Source: Acinetobacter tibetensis (GTDB lineage: Bacteria; Pseudomonadota; Gammaproteobacteria; Pseudomonadales; Moraxellaceae). From it: a stretch of DNA of 64,000 nucleotides. The stretch lies in assembly GCF_023824315.1 (NCBI RefSeq), contig NZ_CP098732.1, forward strand, positions 2,914,001 to 2,978,000, written 5' to 3'. The position numbers and the translations under genes were made by a program. Below are positions 9,753 through 21,550 of the stretch, piece by piece (the first letter of the stretch is position 1; the number at the start of each line of letters is the position of its first letter). A model generated the notes under the pieces. It was not told where the DNA came from, did no database searches, and saw nothing but the letters and a program-made list of their open reading frames with translations.

Positions 9753-9783
9753 AAAAAAAGCCCAACATCCTGTCGGGCCTTTT
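9753..9783. terminator. Bidirectional intrinsic terminator
   Basis: GCCC pairs with GGGC, extended by AC/GT, flanked by seven A on the left and four T on the right. It serves the reductase gene and possibly the convergent acyl-CoA dehydrogenase gene. Confidence 0.75.
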
Positions 9784-10010
9784 CCATATTTGTTGCTCGG
9801 TATAACTTCCTGTTGCACCAAAACGATCCTTGCTTTAGAACATTTCAATCCTTGAATGTTCTGGAACATCCTGTTCCTGAATGAAATGCATGATAGGTGA
9901 TTTCAAAAAAATTGCCTATACGCAAAGTCCATCATTCATTGTACGCTTTGGCTTACACGATTGATTAAAAAATCATCTAATTTATGGTATTTTGTTCAAA
10001 AAACAATATT
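9784..10010. other. Intergenic region with inverted repeats
   Basis: Between the reductase terminator and the acyl-CoA dehydrogenase stop. It contains GAACATTTCAA / TTGAATGTTC (9838-9861) and a shorter GGAACA/TGTTCC just after it. No coding signal is seen. Confidence 0.4.
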
Positions 10011-11663
10011 TTATACCGCTAAGACTCGAGCCAATATTTTCTCGACATTTTGCTGTTGTACTTCAAGTATCCCCACAACACGACCATGGAACGCCTGATA
10101 ACGGGATTGAATAAATACATCTGCAATGAATGCAGGGGCATACTGTTGTAATAAACTGGCTTGTGCCAAAATCACCAACCGACTGACTAAGCTTCGTGCC
10201 ATAAACTCGAGTTGCTCAGGTGCTTGCTGAAATAACTGTAGCAATTGTTGCAGTTCTGCTTGTAATAATGGCTGTTGCTGGGCTACATCGGCAAAAGACT
10301 GCAACAACACCTGCATGGATTCTGGATCTCGTTGAATCGCACGAAGCACATCTAAACACATCACATTGCCTGAGCCTTCCCAAATGGTATTCACAGGCGC
10401 TTCTTTAAAAATTCTCGCCATAATCCCTGCATCAACATAACCGTTACCCCCAAAGACTTCCATCATTTCGCCTGTTAGCTCCACCGCGCGTTTACAAATC
10501 CAGAACTTCGACGCTGGGGTCATAATGCGTTTCCATGCCACAGATAAAACATCTTCTTGCTCATAGCAATGTGCCAAATGGAAACTGAGTTGTACTGCGG
10601 CTTCGGTTTCCAAAGCCAAATCCACCAAAACGGCTTGCATCAGCGGTTGTTCAGACAAATGTTTTCCAAAAGCCTTACGCTGTCGGGTATAAGCAAGGCA
10701 CTGCACTAAAGCTTGTCGCAGCATAGCGCTGCTACCTACCGAACAAGTGAGCCGAGTATAATTTGCCATTTCAATAATAGTAGGAATACCGCGTCCCACC
10801 TCACCAATCATAATGCCCCAAGCCTCTTTAAATTCGACTTCGGAACTGGAATTACTGCGGTTCCCTACTTTTTCTTTTAGGCGTTGAATCTGTACGGTAT
10901 TTTTACTGCCATCTTCTAGCCAACGCGGTACAAAGAAACAGGCCAAACCATCCTGCTCGGTTTGTGCCACCACCAAATGTGCATCACACATGGGGGCAGA
11001 GAAAAACCATTTATGACCTGTCAGCAAATAAGCTTGACCACGCCCCGACTCTGTAACTGGAATCGCAATGGTTTCATTGGCTCGCACATCTGAACCGCCC
11101 TGCTTTTCGGTCATGCCCATGCCCAGCCAAATTGATTTTTTCTGACTGATTGGCACATCACGCGCATCGTATTCGGTTGATAATAACTTAGTGCCAATTT
11201 TTTCCCACAATTCAGGTTCACGTTGCAGCAATGGAATACTGCCGAGCGTCATTGCGGTTGGACATAAGCTGCCGCATTCGACTTGTCCACTCAAATAAAA
11301 GCGTGCTGCCCAATCCACCCACGCAGTTTGGGATTGCGGTGCAATAAAAGGATAGGCATGTACAGCATGGTTTCGATTCAATTGCATCCACTGATGCCAT
11401 GCAGGATGGAACTCAATACAATCTTTGCGACGTCCACGTGCATCGAAGGCATGTAAGATGGGGGTATGCCGATTAGCTTGATCTGCATATTGGTAATATT
11501 CTGCCGAGCCTGCAACTTGCCCAAGTATTGTTAACGCAGGCTGATCTTGACTGCCATACCGAGTCAAAATTTCTTGTAAAACCTGATCGGTGCTAAATGG
11601 GTTATAGCCCTGCTTTTCATCAAATTGATTACTGATTTGATGAGTTGTCCATGTATTCATCAT
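10011..11663 (-). CDS. AidB-type acyl-CoA dehydrogenase family protein
   Basis: A 550-residue flavoprotein of the acyl-CoA dehydrogenase superfamily. The long N-terminal extension with DARGRRKDCIEFHPAWH, the MTEKQGGSDVR flavin/substrate segment and the C-terminal GGNGYVDAGIMARIFKEAPVNTIWEGSGNVM match AidB, the E. coli protein induced in the adaptive response to alkylation. The family's physiological reaction is uncertain. Whether it acts on DNA damage or fatty acyl substrates here cannot be told. It is divergent from a TetR regulator with 79 bp between starts, so it is probably that regulator's target. Confidence 0.85.
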   Translation of the reverse strand: MMNTWTTHQISNQFDEKQGYNPFSTDQVLQEILTRYGSQDQPALTILGQVAGSAEYYQYADQANRHTPILHAFDARGRRKDCIEFHPAWHQWMQLNRNHAVHAYPFIAPQSQTAWVDWAARFYLSGQVECGSLCPTAMTLGSIPLLQREPELWEKIGTKLLSTEYDARDVPISQKKSIWLGMGMTEKQGGSDVRANETIAIPVTESGRGQAYLLTGHKWFFSAPMCDAHLVVAQTEQDGLACFFVPRWLEDGSKNTVQIQRLKEKVGNRSNSSSEVEFKEAWGIMIGEVGRGIPTIIEMANYTRLTCSVGSSAMLRQALVQCLAYTRQRKAFGKHLSEQPLMQAVLVDLALETEAAVQLSFHLAHCYEQEDVLSVAWKRIMTPASKFWICKRAVELTGEMMEVFGGNGYVDAGIMARIFKEAPVNTIWEGSGNVMCLDVLRAIQRDPESMQVLLQSFADVAQQQPLLQAELQQLLQLFQQAPEQLEFMARSLVSRLVILAQASLLQQYAPAFIADVFIQSRYQAFHGRVVGILEVQQQNVEKILARVLAV

Positions 11664-11742
11664 CTTTATTTTGCTCTTGTTCTAATTCGATTTTCATTTC
11701 AGTATAGAGAAAAAATGACCTTGATATGTTCAGCTTTGTGCA

Positions 11743-12363
11743 ATGAAGAATCCTGAAGTCCAAGTGCGTCGTAGACCGCGCCAATCCAGAGCCAAGCTCA
11801 CACAAGAAGCTTTGCAAGAAAGTTTTGTTCGGCTTTTACATGAGCGTCATGCGCACGAAATCACCATTCGTGAAATTACGGATATAGCAGGAGTCGGCTT
11901 GGGTACCTTTTATGAATACTTTTCAAAGAAGGAAGATTTGGTTGCATTGACCATTCATCAACATGTGAAAAGTAATGCCGAACTACTCAAAAGTTATGCA
12001 CAAAGTCTGATGGAGTTATCCACAAAATTAAGTTTTGCAGACTATTTACAGCAGATTATCCACTTTCAGCTTGAACAGATTCAGGCTCGGCAGTTTCTTT
12101 GGGCACAGACTTTTTTGCTCGAACGGCAAGTTTCGAACATTGAAAGTTACCGTAAAAGTTATGCCATGATGGTACAGATGTGGCACAGCATCCTTAAGCC
12201 TTATATTGATGATGCAGAACAACTCCAGCACATCAGTTTAAATGTGCAACGGGTCTGTTATGGCTTTGTGTCACAGACCTTGTTGGTCGAGCCTGAATTT
12301 ATAGAATGGATCATGTTGGAGAGAGATATTCTTCAAAGTTTAGAAAAGATTAATTCAAAATAA
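11743..12363 (+). CDS. TetR-family transcriptional regulator
   Basis: A 206-residue repressor-type regulator. The N-terminal helix-turn-helix (about residues 14-62) reads as TQEALQESFVRLL...ITIREITDIAGVGLGTFYEYFSKKEDLV, a standard TetR signature; the C-terminal ligand domain is unassigned. Divergent placement from the AidB-type gene suggests it controls that gene and itself from the 79-bp shared intergenic space. Confidence 0.9.
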   Translation: MKNPEVQVRRRPRQSRAKLTQEALQESFVRLLHERHAHEITIREITDIAGVGLGTFYEYFSKKEDLVALTIHQHVKSNAELLKSYAQSLMELSTKLSFADYLQQIIHFQLEQIQARQFLWAQTFLLERQVSNIESYRKSYAMMVQMWHSILKPYIDDAEQLQHISLNVQRVCYGFVSQTLLVEPEFIEWIMLERDILQSLEKINSK

Positions 12364-12425
12364 AAACAATCGCTTATAAGCAAATTAGCCATCTTGAATT
12401 GGCCAAACAGAACTAGTTGCAAAAA

Positions 12426-12458
12426 AGCCGACTTGTTTCAAAGTTGGTGTTTTGTACA
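12426..12458 (+). terminator. Probable weak terminator
   Basis: CCGACTT pairs with AAGTTGG (one G-T pair), followed by a T-rich stretch. It would end the TetR gene. Confidence 0.45.
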
Positions 12459-12645
12459 TTCTTTAGCAGGTGTAAAATCCTTAAGCTATTGATATTTAAA
12501 TTAATATATGAGTACATATTTCATAATGTCGATTATATTAAATAGTGGAAATTTCTAAAACTGTTTTTGATAAAAATGGGCTAATTCTATATGTTTTATG
12601 ATAGTAATCTTGAGCTACATAGATATTTATAAATTGATCGTAAAG

Positions 12646-13254
12646 ATGTCATTCGCAATAATTTTAAGCATGTTCATGTTCTCTCTGAGTATGTCTATTT
12701 CGCCTGGTCCAGTAAATATAACAATACTGTCAACGAGTTTAAATCATGGTTTTATTAAAACATTTCCTTTTATATCAGGAGCTACTATTGGGTTTGTATT
12801 GCTTTTAATATCCGTAGGATTCGGTTTTTCTAAAATTATAAATGCTTACCCTATCATCTTTAAGTTGTTAGAGTTTTTAGGATCTGCTTTTATTATTTAT
12901 ATAGGTTATAAAATACTATCATCTAAACCAGAAATTGAAGTCAATCATAATAGCTCTATCCCTAATTTTATAGATGGATTCTTGTTGCAGTGGTTGAATC
13001 CTAAAGCATGGATTGCGTGTGCTTCAGGTGTTGCTTTATTTTCAGTACCGCATACTAACACTCCACTTACAGTATTTATCTGTATTTACTTTCTAATTTG
13101 TTATTTATCTTTAGCTTTATGGGGGGCTTTAGGAGGAAAATTATCTATTGTATTGAGCAATAGTCAGCGTATTTTATTCTTCAATAGATTAATGGGTTTT
13201 TCCTTAATCTTCCTTTCTATATATATGATATTGAATCTTTTCATTATTAAATGA
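12646..13254 (+). CDS. LysE/RhtB-family amino-acid exporter
   Basis: A 202-residue integral membrane protein with about six hydrophobic helices. The N-terminal SMSISPGPVN matches the LysE/RhtB signature near the first helix, and LLQWLNPKAWI is the conserved mid-protein motif. The family exports amino acids or small analogues. I use the inner ATG giving MSFAII, since family members begin just before the first helix; an ATG at 12598 is also open. Codons are A+T-rich (ATA, AGA, TTA) compared with neighbours. The 3' end overlaps the convergent LysR gene by 51 bp. Confidence 0.85.
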   Translation: MSFAIILSMFMFSLSMSISPGPVNITILSTSLNHGFIKTFPFISGATIGFVLLLISVGFGFSKIINAYPIIFKLLEFLGSAFIIYIGYKILSSKPEIEVNHNSSIPNFIDGFLLQWLNPKAWIACASGVALFSVPHTNTPLTVFICIYFLICYLSLALWGALGGKLSIVLSNSQRILFFNRLMGFSLIFLSIYMILNLFIIK

Positions 13255-14127
13255 ACTATAAATTTTATTAATTAACGAATAGGCAATACTATTGATGGGT
13301 AAATTGGCTGGCCAAATCGCATATACATTTAAAGGTTGTAGTTCCCATTGAGGTAAAACTTTTACAATATCCCCCTTAATAATGTCATTTTTAATTAAAT
13401 AATCAGGAGGAGCAGCCAAGCCAGCATCAAGTTTTGCTAGTTGATAAGAAGCTTCTACATTATTTACACAAATATTTGGATTATAGGAAATTTTTATTTC
13501 CTCACCATTCTTGTTGTTTTTCAATATTCTTGAATGTGGACGCATACTTAGACCAATCCATTTCATGGCTTCTAAGTCATAGGGTGTTTTCGGTTCACCG
13601 TAGGTCTTAAGAAAGTTTTTTGTCGCAACAATACTTCTTGGTAGATCAAACAAATACTTAGCTTTTAGAGCGCTATCCAAAGGCTCTCCTATTCTAAAAG
13701 CTACATCTATATTTTCAAAAACGATGTCATTTTTTTCATCATCACACGTAATATTTAATATTAAATCAGGAAAATATTTTATAAAATCAGTAATATGATT
13801 CATAAATTCCCCATGGATAAAAATAGCAGGAATAGAGATATTTAATTTTTTATTCCCGATGATTGAGCTTTTTCTTAAACCATTAATACCTTGCTCATAG
13901 GTGTCTAATATGGATTTAGCTGTTTCTAAAAGCTTTTCTCCATCATGAGTGAGAGTTATTTTTCGAGTATTTCTATAGAACAAAGCACACCCCAAATTTT
14001 TTTCTAATTTTGTAAGGTGTTGACTAGCGGTTGCACAAGATAAGCCAATCGCTTTAGCCCCTTTGCTAATAGAGCCTATTTCAGCAATTTTGGCAAAAAC
14101 TATTAAGTATCTAATATCTTCAATCAT
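13204..14127 (-). CDS. LysR-family transcriptional regulator
   Basis: A 307-residue LysR regulator. The helix-turn-helix (about 1-60) contains GSISKGAKAIGLSCATASQHLTKLEKNLGCALFYRNTRKITLT, and the remainder is the CrgA-like effector domain subgroup (VAFRIGEPLDS, AGLAAPPDYLI). It is A+T-rich like the LysE gene whose 3' end it overlaps by 51 bp, so the pair was probably acquired together. Control of the exporter by this regulator is an inference from pairing only. Confidence 0.88.
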   Translation of the reverse strand: MIEDIRYLIVFAKIAEIGSISKGAKAIGLSCATASQHLTKLEKNLGCALFYRNTRKITLTHDGEKLLETAKSILDTYEQGINGLRKSSIIGNKKLNISIPAIFIHGEFMNHITDFIKYFPDLILNITCDDEKNDIVFENIDVAFRIGEPLDSALKAKYLFDLPRSIVATKNFLKTYGEPKTPYDLEAMKWIGLSMRPHSRILKNNKNGEEIKISYNPNICVNNVEASYQLAKLDAGLAAPPDYLIKNDIIKGDIVKVLPQWELQPLNVYAIWPANLPINSIAYSLINKIYSSFNNEKIQYHIYRKED

Positions 14128-14567
14128 TTCATACCATATATTAAATAAAATCTAAAATTAGCATAATACACCGTATACGAAAGGTAATTGTTATTCCCCA
14201 ATTAAAATGTCTGCTTTTAGAATATATGCATTTTCGATTTTCTTAGCGGACTGTTTGATATGTTGGTGTCTATGTCGGATAAAGAACTTAAATAATTGTC
14301 GGTCTTGCAAGAAATCTGTGATCAATGCATCCAATGCCATAAATCAGACGAATAAAGCTCGAAGTATTCCAGGGTTCTTAAGTGACATCTATGCCTCGTT
14401 ATGTGCATCCCAATTAAATCACCGAAATAAGCCAATCATTCAAATTATAGAATCATTGACTTAAACAGGATTGAGGTTAAATAGATAAAAAAATAGGAGT
14501 AAATAAAAAAATGATAACTTTTGAGAAATTATTAAAAAGCCAGCATTAATGCTGGCTTCCTTTAAAG
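14128..14567. other. A+T-rich intergenic region, no confident gene
   Basis: It holds the LysR promoter, an 85-codon open frame at 14207-14464 that resembles nothing I know and has no ribosome site, and the terminator of the downstream receptor gene. It could contain remnants from acquisition of the LysE/LysR pair. Confidence 0.4.
14534..14556 (-). terminator. Intrinsic terminator
   Basis: The palindrome GCCAGCAT/ATGCTGGC has a two-base loop and, read leftwards, is followed by five T. It lies just beyond the siderophore-receptor stop codon. Confidence 0.85.
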
Positions 14568-16670
14568 TTAGAAATTATAGGTGATGCCGAACTTTGCAGT
14601 TCGTGGTTGTCCTGGATAGACATAACGGTTGAAAGCACTGTCATCATATTCTTTATTAAAAATATTTTTAATATCAAAACTTAAGCGTACATCTTTGTTC
14701 CAATCATAATAAGAAATCAAATCTGTTGTTGCATAACTGCCCATGTCATAGGAGCCATTGGCAGTTTGGCCTTTACGGCTCCCCACATAACGTTGATTCA
14801 CTCCAAGCCCTAAGCCATTCAATGCACCTGATTTAAACTCGTAAATACTGAGTAAATTAAATGAATCTTGAGGAATATTGGCTAAACGGGTGCCTTTTGC
14901 CAAAGAATTATCTTTACTCACAGCCGCATCGACATAAGAGTAATTACCAATAATTTTCCATGCAGATGTAATATTACCTACGAGACTTAAATCTACCCCC
15001 TTACTCGTCACCTCTCCTGCGGCAACGCTCTTGGTTGAATCTAATGGGTCTAGAGTCAATACATTTTCTTTCTTTACATAATAGATTGCGGTATCAAAAG
15101 AAAGTTGATTATCCCATAAGGCATACTTTGAGCCAATTTCGTAAGAAATGCCTTCTTCTGGATCGAAGCCTTGATTGTTACGATCTGCTCCCGGGTTCGG
15201 TTTAAATGATTTACTGATATTACTGTAAACCATAAATTGATCCGTTAGATCATAGGTCAAACCAATACGTGGAATAAATGCATTAGTGTCCGTAGACCAT
15301 GAAGTACTATTGACGAAATTACTATAATCTTGCTTATAGTTTTCAAAGCGCATCGCAATTAAAGTATTTAAACGATCCGTGATGCGAATTTGATCTTGGA
15401 CAAAAAAGGCTTGGCTTTTCAGTTGCTCACGGTCATTCGTGGTCACGTTAACCAATTCTGGCAATGGTTGTGTGTTGTAGGGTTGGTTGATGTTTAAATC
15501 AAAACTATCTCTTGAACGGATGATATAGGATTTATAATCGTAATCTTCAAGCTCAATCCCTGAGATTAAAGTATGTTGTAAATTGAATAGATTGAAATTA
15601 CCAACGACATTGGCTTGAAAATTTTTATCAATCCAATCTAAGTTACGCCAATTATAGTTGCGGGTAATCACTTCACCATTGCTATTCGCTTTGATTCCAT
15701 TGGCTTCAACTGCATAACCATGTAAGTTCCCATTTAAATATTGAGCACCAATATTCAATTTCCACGCATCATTGAGCACATGTTCAACACGGAACTGTAG
15801 CATGTCGTTATTATTATATAGACGATTGCGATCTTTACCTGATTCCCACCAATAGTTTGATGAATCAAATGAAGTTTTTTGCTGCCCATCATAACGAGTA
15901 AAGCCACGATCCAAGGCATGCTGATTACGTAAAAAATCAGCTTCAAATGTCAATTTGGTAGCATCCGAAGGCGTCCATTGCAGCACAGGTGCAATATTCC
16001 AACGTTTAGAATCCACATGATCACGATAAGTATTGCCATTTTCACCCATCAAATTTAAACGATAGGTGAGGCTTTCATCTTGTGTTAAAGCACCAGTGGT
16101 ATCTACGGTGCCACGGTATAAACCCTCTTCATCAACAGTTAAACCTAAAGTTGTTTTCTGTTCAGTTTGCGGTGTTTTACTCACTACGTTAAATGTTCCA
16201 CCGGGATCACCACGCCCATATAAACTTGATGAAGCCCCTTTTAACACTTCAACTCGTTCCACGGTACTGCTATCGGGCGCATTAGGATAACCACGGTTAA
16301 TTGGGAAACCATTTCGATAATATTCGCCACTGGTAAATCCGCGCGAAGTAAAGGTTGTTAAACCTTGTCCACCAAAGTTATTCGCCCGCCCAACACCAGC
16401 GACATCAAGTGCTTCAGATAAACGTGTTGCTTGAATGTCTTTTAAAACAGCTTCAGGAATAACTGTCACAGCTTGAGGTGTTTCTTTCAGTGAGGTATTA
16501 GTTCGCGTTGCTGAGCTGGCAGTACTTACTTTATAGGTTTTTCCAGCATCTTCAGAAGTACTAGTGGCTTGTAAACTAATGGTTGGTAAAGCACTGATTT
16601 GATCACTTGCAAAGACTGACATTACACAGCCAAGTGGCAGTAGACTTGGTAATAAACGACGTTTGAACAC
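14568..16670 (-). CDS. TonB-dependent siderophore receptor
   Basis: A 700-residue outer-membrane receptor that imports ferric siderophores using TonB energy. A signal peptide ends near VFA-SDQ. The plug domain (about 55-165) shows KETPQAVTVIPEAVLKD and the RVEVLKGASSSLYGRGDPGGTFNVVSK block typical of the FhuA/FpvA group. The beta-barrel ends in a C-terminal phenylalanine (KFGITYNF), as outer-membrane insertion requires. A Fur-box-like site 25 bp upstream supports iron repression. No siderophore synthesis or ABC-transport genes are adjacent, so it probably takes up a xenosiderophore. The ligand is not determinable. Confidence 0.94.
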   Translation of the reverse strand: MFKRRLLPSLLPLGCVMSVFASDQISALPTISLQATSTSEDAGKTYKVSTASSATRTNTSLKETPQAVTVIPEAVLKDIQATRLSEALDVAGVGRANNFGGQGLTTFTSRGFTSGEYYRNGFPINRGYPNAPDSSTVERVEVLKGASSSLYGRGDPGGTFNVVSKTPQTEQKTTLGLTVDEEGLYRGTVDTTGALTQDESLTYRLNLMGENGNTYRDHVDSKRWNIAPVLQWTPSDATKLTFEADFLRNQHALDRGFTRYDGQQKTSFDSSNYWWESGKDRNRLYNNNDMLQFRVEHVLNDAWKLNIGAQYLNGNLHGYAVEANGIKANSNGEVITRNYNWRNLDWIDKNFQANVVGNFNLFNLQHTLISGIELEDYDYKSYIIRSRDSFDLNINQPYNTQPLPELVNVTTNDREQLKSQAFFVQDQIRITDRLNTLIAMRFENYKQDYSNFVNSTSWSTDTNAFIPRIGLTYDLTDQFMVYSNISKSFKPNPGADRNNQGFDPEEGISYEIGSKYALWDNQLSFDTAIYYVKKENVLTLDPLDSTKSVAAGEVTSKGVDLSLVGNITSAWKIIGNYSYVDAAVSKDNSLAKGTRLANIPQDSFNLLSIYEFKSGALNGLGLGVNQRYVGSRKGQTANGSYDMGSYATTDLISYYDWNKDVRLSFDIKNIFNKEYDDSAFNRYVYPGQPRTAKFGITYNF

Positions 16671-16694
16671 GGGAATATTTCACTGAAATTTGGT

Positions 16695-16713
16695 GATAAT
16701 GATTATATTTTAC
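16695..16713. promoter_or_regulatory. Fur-box-like operator
   Basis: GATAATGATTATATTTTAC matches the 19-bp Fur consensus at 14 positions, with a perfect first GATAATGAT half. It lies 25 bp upstream of the receptor start, a sensible place for iron repression. Confidence 0.6.
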
Positions 16714-16920
16714 AGTTTATAAAAATACACATTAAATTTTTAGTTTTGTGCCTTTATTCTTTTTATAAGTTATTGTTTGATTTTAAAGTTTTCCTAAAAT
16801 CAACATAATCCACCTTATACAAAATTCAGTTAATAACGTAAATATTTCAATAGCTTAAAATATAAAAGGCCAAGTGTACAACGCATTGAGTTTTCGATGA
16901 AAACTCATCGTTCAATAAAA

Positions 16921-16945
16921 AACCGCCCTTACGAGCGGTTTTTTA
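16921..16945. terminator. Intrinsic terminator
   Basis: AACCGC pairs with GCGGTT, flanked by A-run and T-run, so it can work in both directions. It lies just past the katG stop. A second hairpin, GAGTTTTC/GAAAACTC (16888-16906), lies beyond it. Confidence 0.85.
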
Positions 16946-16956
16946 TTTTGCGAAAA

Positions 16957-19161
<2,205 letters not shown>

Positions 19162-19169
19162 TCAAGTCT

Positions 19170-19188
19170 TTCAATGATTATTATTGAA
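19170..19188. promoter_or_regulatory. Inverted repeat upstream of katG, possible operator
   Basis: TTCAAT and ATTGAA are separated by seven bases, 24-42 bp upstream of the katG start. Position and symmetry suit an operator; the sequence does not clearly match OxyR, PerR or Fur sites. Confidence 0.4.
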
Positions 19189-19458
19189 CCGTGTAAAAGT
19201 AGTGTTCGACTATCAACATAGCCTTTTTTTTAGACAAGCTAAAGCGGTATTTACTAATCAAAACAATCGAATTCTTCTATATAAGCATTGAAGAAAAAAA
19301 GATTTTTAAAGGGTTGTGGACACACATTTTATGTCTACGGGCTTCACAACACTCGTACTGTTTAGCATTTCAAACAGCATGATTCTGGATAAAATATAGA
19401 CTATATGTGATAGATAAATTCTGCTATTTTGAACGGATGAGGACTTTAGAACATAAAA
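19189..19458. other. Divergent promoter region katG / DCC gene
   Basis: An A+T-rich intergenic stretch with no gene I can support. It must hold the promoters for katG (leftwards) and the DCC-DoxX pair (rightwards). Confidence 0.4.
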
Positions 19459-19914
19459 ATGCAGAATGATCTCGATCACATCATTCAACAGTACGACATC
19501 ATCTTATTTGATGCGATTTGTGTTATCTGTAATGGTTGGGCACGTTTTCTCATCCAACATGACCCGCAGGCTCAATTCAAACTCGTTTCAGCACAGTCCC
19601 CTTTGGGAGAAAAAATTCTTGAATATTATGGTCTGTCGACCACGCATTACACCACCATGGTTGTGATTATAGATGGACAATTATTTACAGAATCTACCGC
19701 CTTATTCAAAGTTCTGGCTCGGCTCGGTCTACCTTTCTCTCTGATGAAAACGGGTTATCTTATTCCCCGACCATTTCGAGATTTTCTTTATCGTCGTGTT
19801 GCACTCAATCGCTATACCCTTTTTGGTAAAACCGATGATTGCCTCATGCCATCCCAAGAAAATAAGCATCATTTTTTAGAACAGGTCATCCGTGAATACT
19901 CAACGATTCCATAA
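19459..19914 (+). CDS. DCC-family thiol-disulfide oxidoreductase-like protein (DUF393)
   Basis: A 151-residue protein of the DCC family, named for its Asp-Cys-Cys signature; here it is Asp18, Cys21 and Cys24 in FDAICVICNGW, with Ala in place of the usual Gly. The family has a thioredoxin-like fold and is assumed to act on thiols, but the reaction is unproven. The downstream DoxX-like gene starts within the last 23 bases of this one, suggesting translational coupling and joint function at the membrane. Confidence 0.85.
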   Translation: MQNDLDHIIQQYDIILFDAICVICNGWARFLIQHDPQAQFKLVSAQSPLGEKILEYYGLSTTHYTTMVVIIDGQLFTESTALFKVLARLGLPFSLMKTGYLIPRPFRDFLYRRVALNRYTLFGKTDDCLMPSQENKHHFLEQVIREYSTIP

Positions 19915-20293
19915 GAAAACGCTTCAAACCATTCATATGAGCCTAGCAATACTGTGGATTTATCAAGGTCTGATTCCCAAAATTCTATTTCAAGCCAATG
20001 ATGAACGCCGTATTTGGATGTTACAGGGATTCAATGAACATACTGCACTGAACCTTATGCAATATTCGGGCGCAATCGAAATCATCTTCGGAGCATTATT
20101 TTTAACGGGTTATAAAACCTTAGCGCTCCATTACCTCAATATTGTCGGCATGCTCGGATTAAGCTTTTTAATTTTGCTCGTCGACCCACACTATTTCACC
20201 CAAGCCTTTAATCCATTTGTCATGAATATCGCAATGATGGCTTTGTCTTTAACCGCGATTCACCTTTTAAAATATCCAGAAAGAAACGCATAA
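19892..20293 (+). CDS. DoxX-like membrane protein
   Basis: A 133-residue protein with four predicted membrane helices, resembling the DoxX-like family (IYQGLIPKILF... and GALFLTGY). Its start overlaps the end of the DCC gene by 23 bp. DCC and DoxX-like proteins often occur together; a role in quinone or thiol chemistry is suspected for such pairs but not shown. Confidence 0.75.
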   Translation: MNTQRFHKKTLQTIHMSLAILWIYQGLIPKILFQANDERRIWMLQGFNEHTALNLMQYSGAIEIIFGALFLTGYKTLALHYLNIVGMLGLSFLILLVDPHYFTQAFNPFVMNIAMMALSLTAIHLLKYPERNA

Positions 20294-20315
20294 TGAACAA
20301 CATTCAACGTCAATA

Positions 20316-21365
20316 TTAAACAATTAAACGCTTACCTTCACGAATGCAATAAAACGGATTCATTAATTTTGACGAACCGCGCATCGCTACATGTAAATCA
20401 TGTTCAGGTTGCTCACGTGCTTCATCGGTCAATTGATAGCTACGGTAATGAATAGCCAATGAACATTTGGCATGCAAATCTTTATGTGCCTGAAATGCAT
20501 CTTCAGGATTCATATGCATATAACGCATCAACTCACGTGGCTCATAAGCACCAATCGGCAATAAGGCAATACGTGGAGGCCCCAAACGGGTATGAATTTC
20601 CTTAAAATGCGGTGAATAGCCTGTATCGCCCGCAAAGAAACTATATTCACGTCCCTGTTTAACTGCAAAACCACCCCAAAGCGCCATGTTCTGATCACGT
20701 ACACCACGACCTGAACCATGCTGTGCAGGCGTATAAATCAATTCCAGTTCATGAAACTGTGCAGATTGCCACCAATCCAATTCAATCACATGCATACTTT
20801 TAGGTAAGTACCACCCATTACCTAAACCCGTATAAATTGGCATGGCAAATTTTTCATGCAACCAGTTCAGGCTTGCCAAATCCATATGATCATAATGATT
20901 ATGGCTAAGCAAAACAGCATGAATGGTCGGTAATTCCTCTAAGGCAATGCCTGCGGGACAAAAACGCTTAGGACCACGTCCCTGTTTTGGACTGACAAAT
21001 TCCGCCCAAACTGGATCCGTTAAAAAATTATAAGGACCTATCTGTAACAGAACTGTGGCATGCCCCACAAACCAGACTTGCCAATTATTCAGTGCTGCAT
21101 TCGGACGATTTTGTGGCAATACACGTGGAGTCGCAGAAGCAACATCTGATGGGGTTTCTTTGTCCCAAGTCGATGACTTGCGTTTTAACAACCATTTAAA
21201 CAAGTCAAAATGGCTACGCCCCTCTGGTGCATGAAGCGGATTCAAAAATCGCGTACCATTAAAGTGAGCAGATTCAAGATACTGAAAAGAAGGTTTACGC
21301 CAAGTATGTGACCAACACTCTTGGGTTTTAATCTGGAAATGCTGTTGTTCTAAGTTCTGCTTCAT
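20316..21365 (-). CDS. Metallo-beta-lactamase-fold hydrolase (UlaG / NAPE-PLD-like)
   Basis: A 349-residue metal-dependent hydrolase. The HxHxDH metal motif is clear in LLSHNHYDHMD, and further ligands lie in TPAQHGSGRG, FFAGDTGYSP and AIHYRSY. WFVGHATVLLQ before the motif and the GAYEPRELM segment place it with the NAPE-phospholipase-D/RomA-like group. Substrate is unknown, perhaps a phospholipid or lactone. It is a single gene, convergent with the DCC-DoxX pair. Confidence 0.85.
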   Translation of the reverse strand: MKQNLEQQHFQIKTQECWSHTWRKPSFQYLESAHFNGTRFLNPLHAPEGRSHFDLFKWLLKRKSSTWDKETPSDVASATPRVLPQNRPNAALNNWQVWFVGHATVLLQIGPYNFLTDPVWAEFVSPKQGRGPKRFCPAGIALEELPTIHAVLLSHNHYDHMDLASLNWLHEKFAMPIYTGLGNGWYLPKSMHVIELDWWQSAQFHELELIYTPAQHGSGRGVRDQNMALWGGFAVKQGREYSFFAGDTGYSPHFKEIHTRLGPPRIALLPIGAYEPRELMRYMHMNPEDAFQAHKDLHAKCSLAIHYRSYQLTDEAREQPEHDLHVAMRGSSKLMNPFYCIREGKRLIV

Positions 21366-21550
21366 GTAATATCATTATCTAAAAGAAACGTCACATTCAA
21401 TGCAATAACATGAATGTCGAGATTGGCGTGTTTCTTATTGTAGATACTCTATTGGCTAATTCAAGCCAAACAACAAAATATAAACTTTAGACTTCTATGA
21501 AATCAGACGGCATAGCAACGCGAGTGGTCATACTCAAATTTGATGGGAAT

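Noticed and set aside
14207-14464. 85-codon open frame between LysR and the siderophore receptor
   Set aside because: No ribosome site, unusual cysteine-rich composition and no family resemblance; probably chance in A+T-rich DNA.
16888-16906. Hairpin GAGTTTTC/GAAAACTC near the katG end
   Set aside because: Probably part of the 3' region; no T-run, and the adjacent AACCGC/GCGGTT hairpin already serves as terminator.
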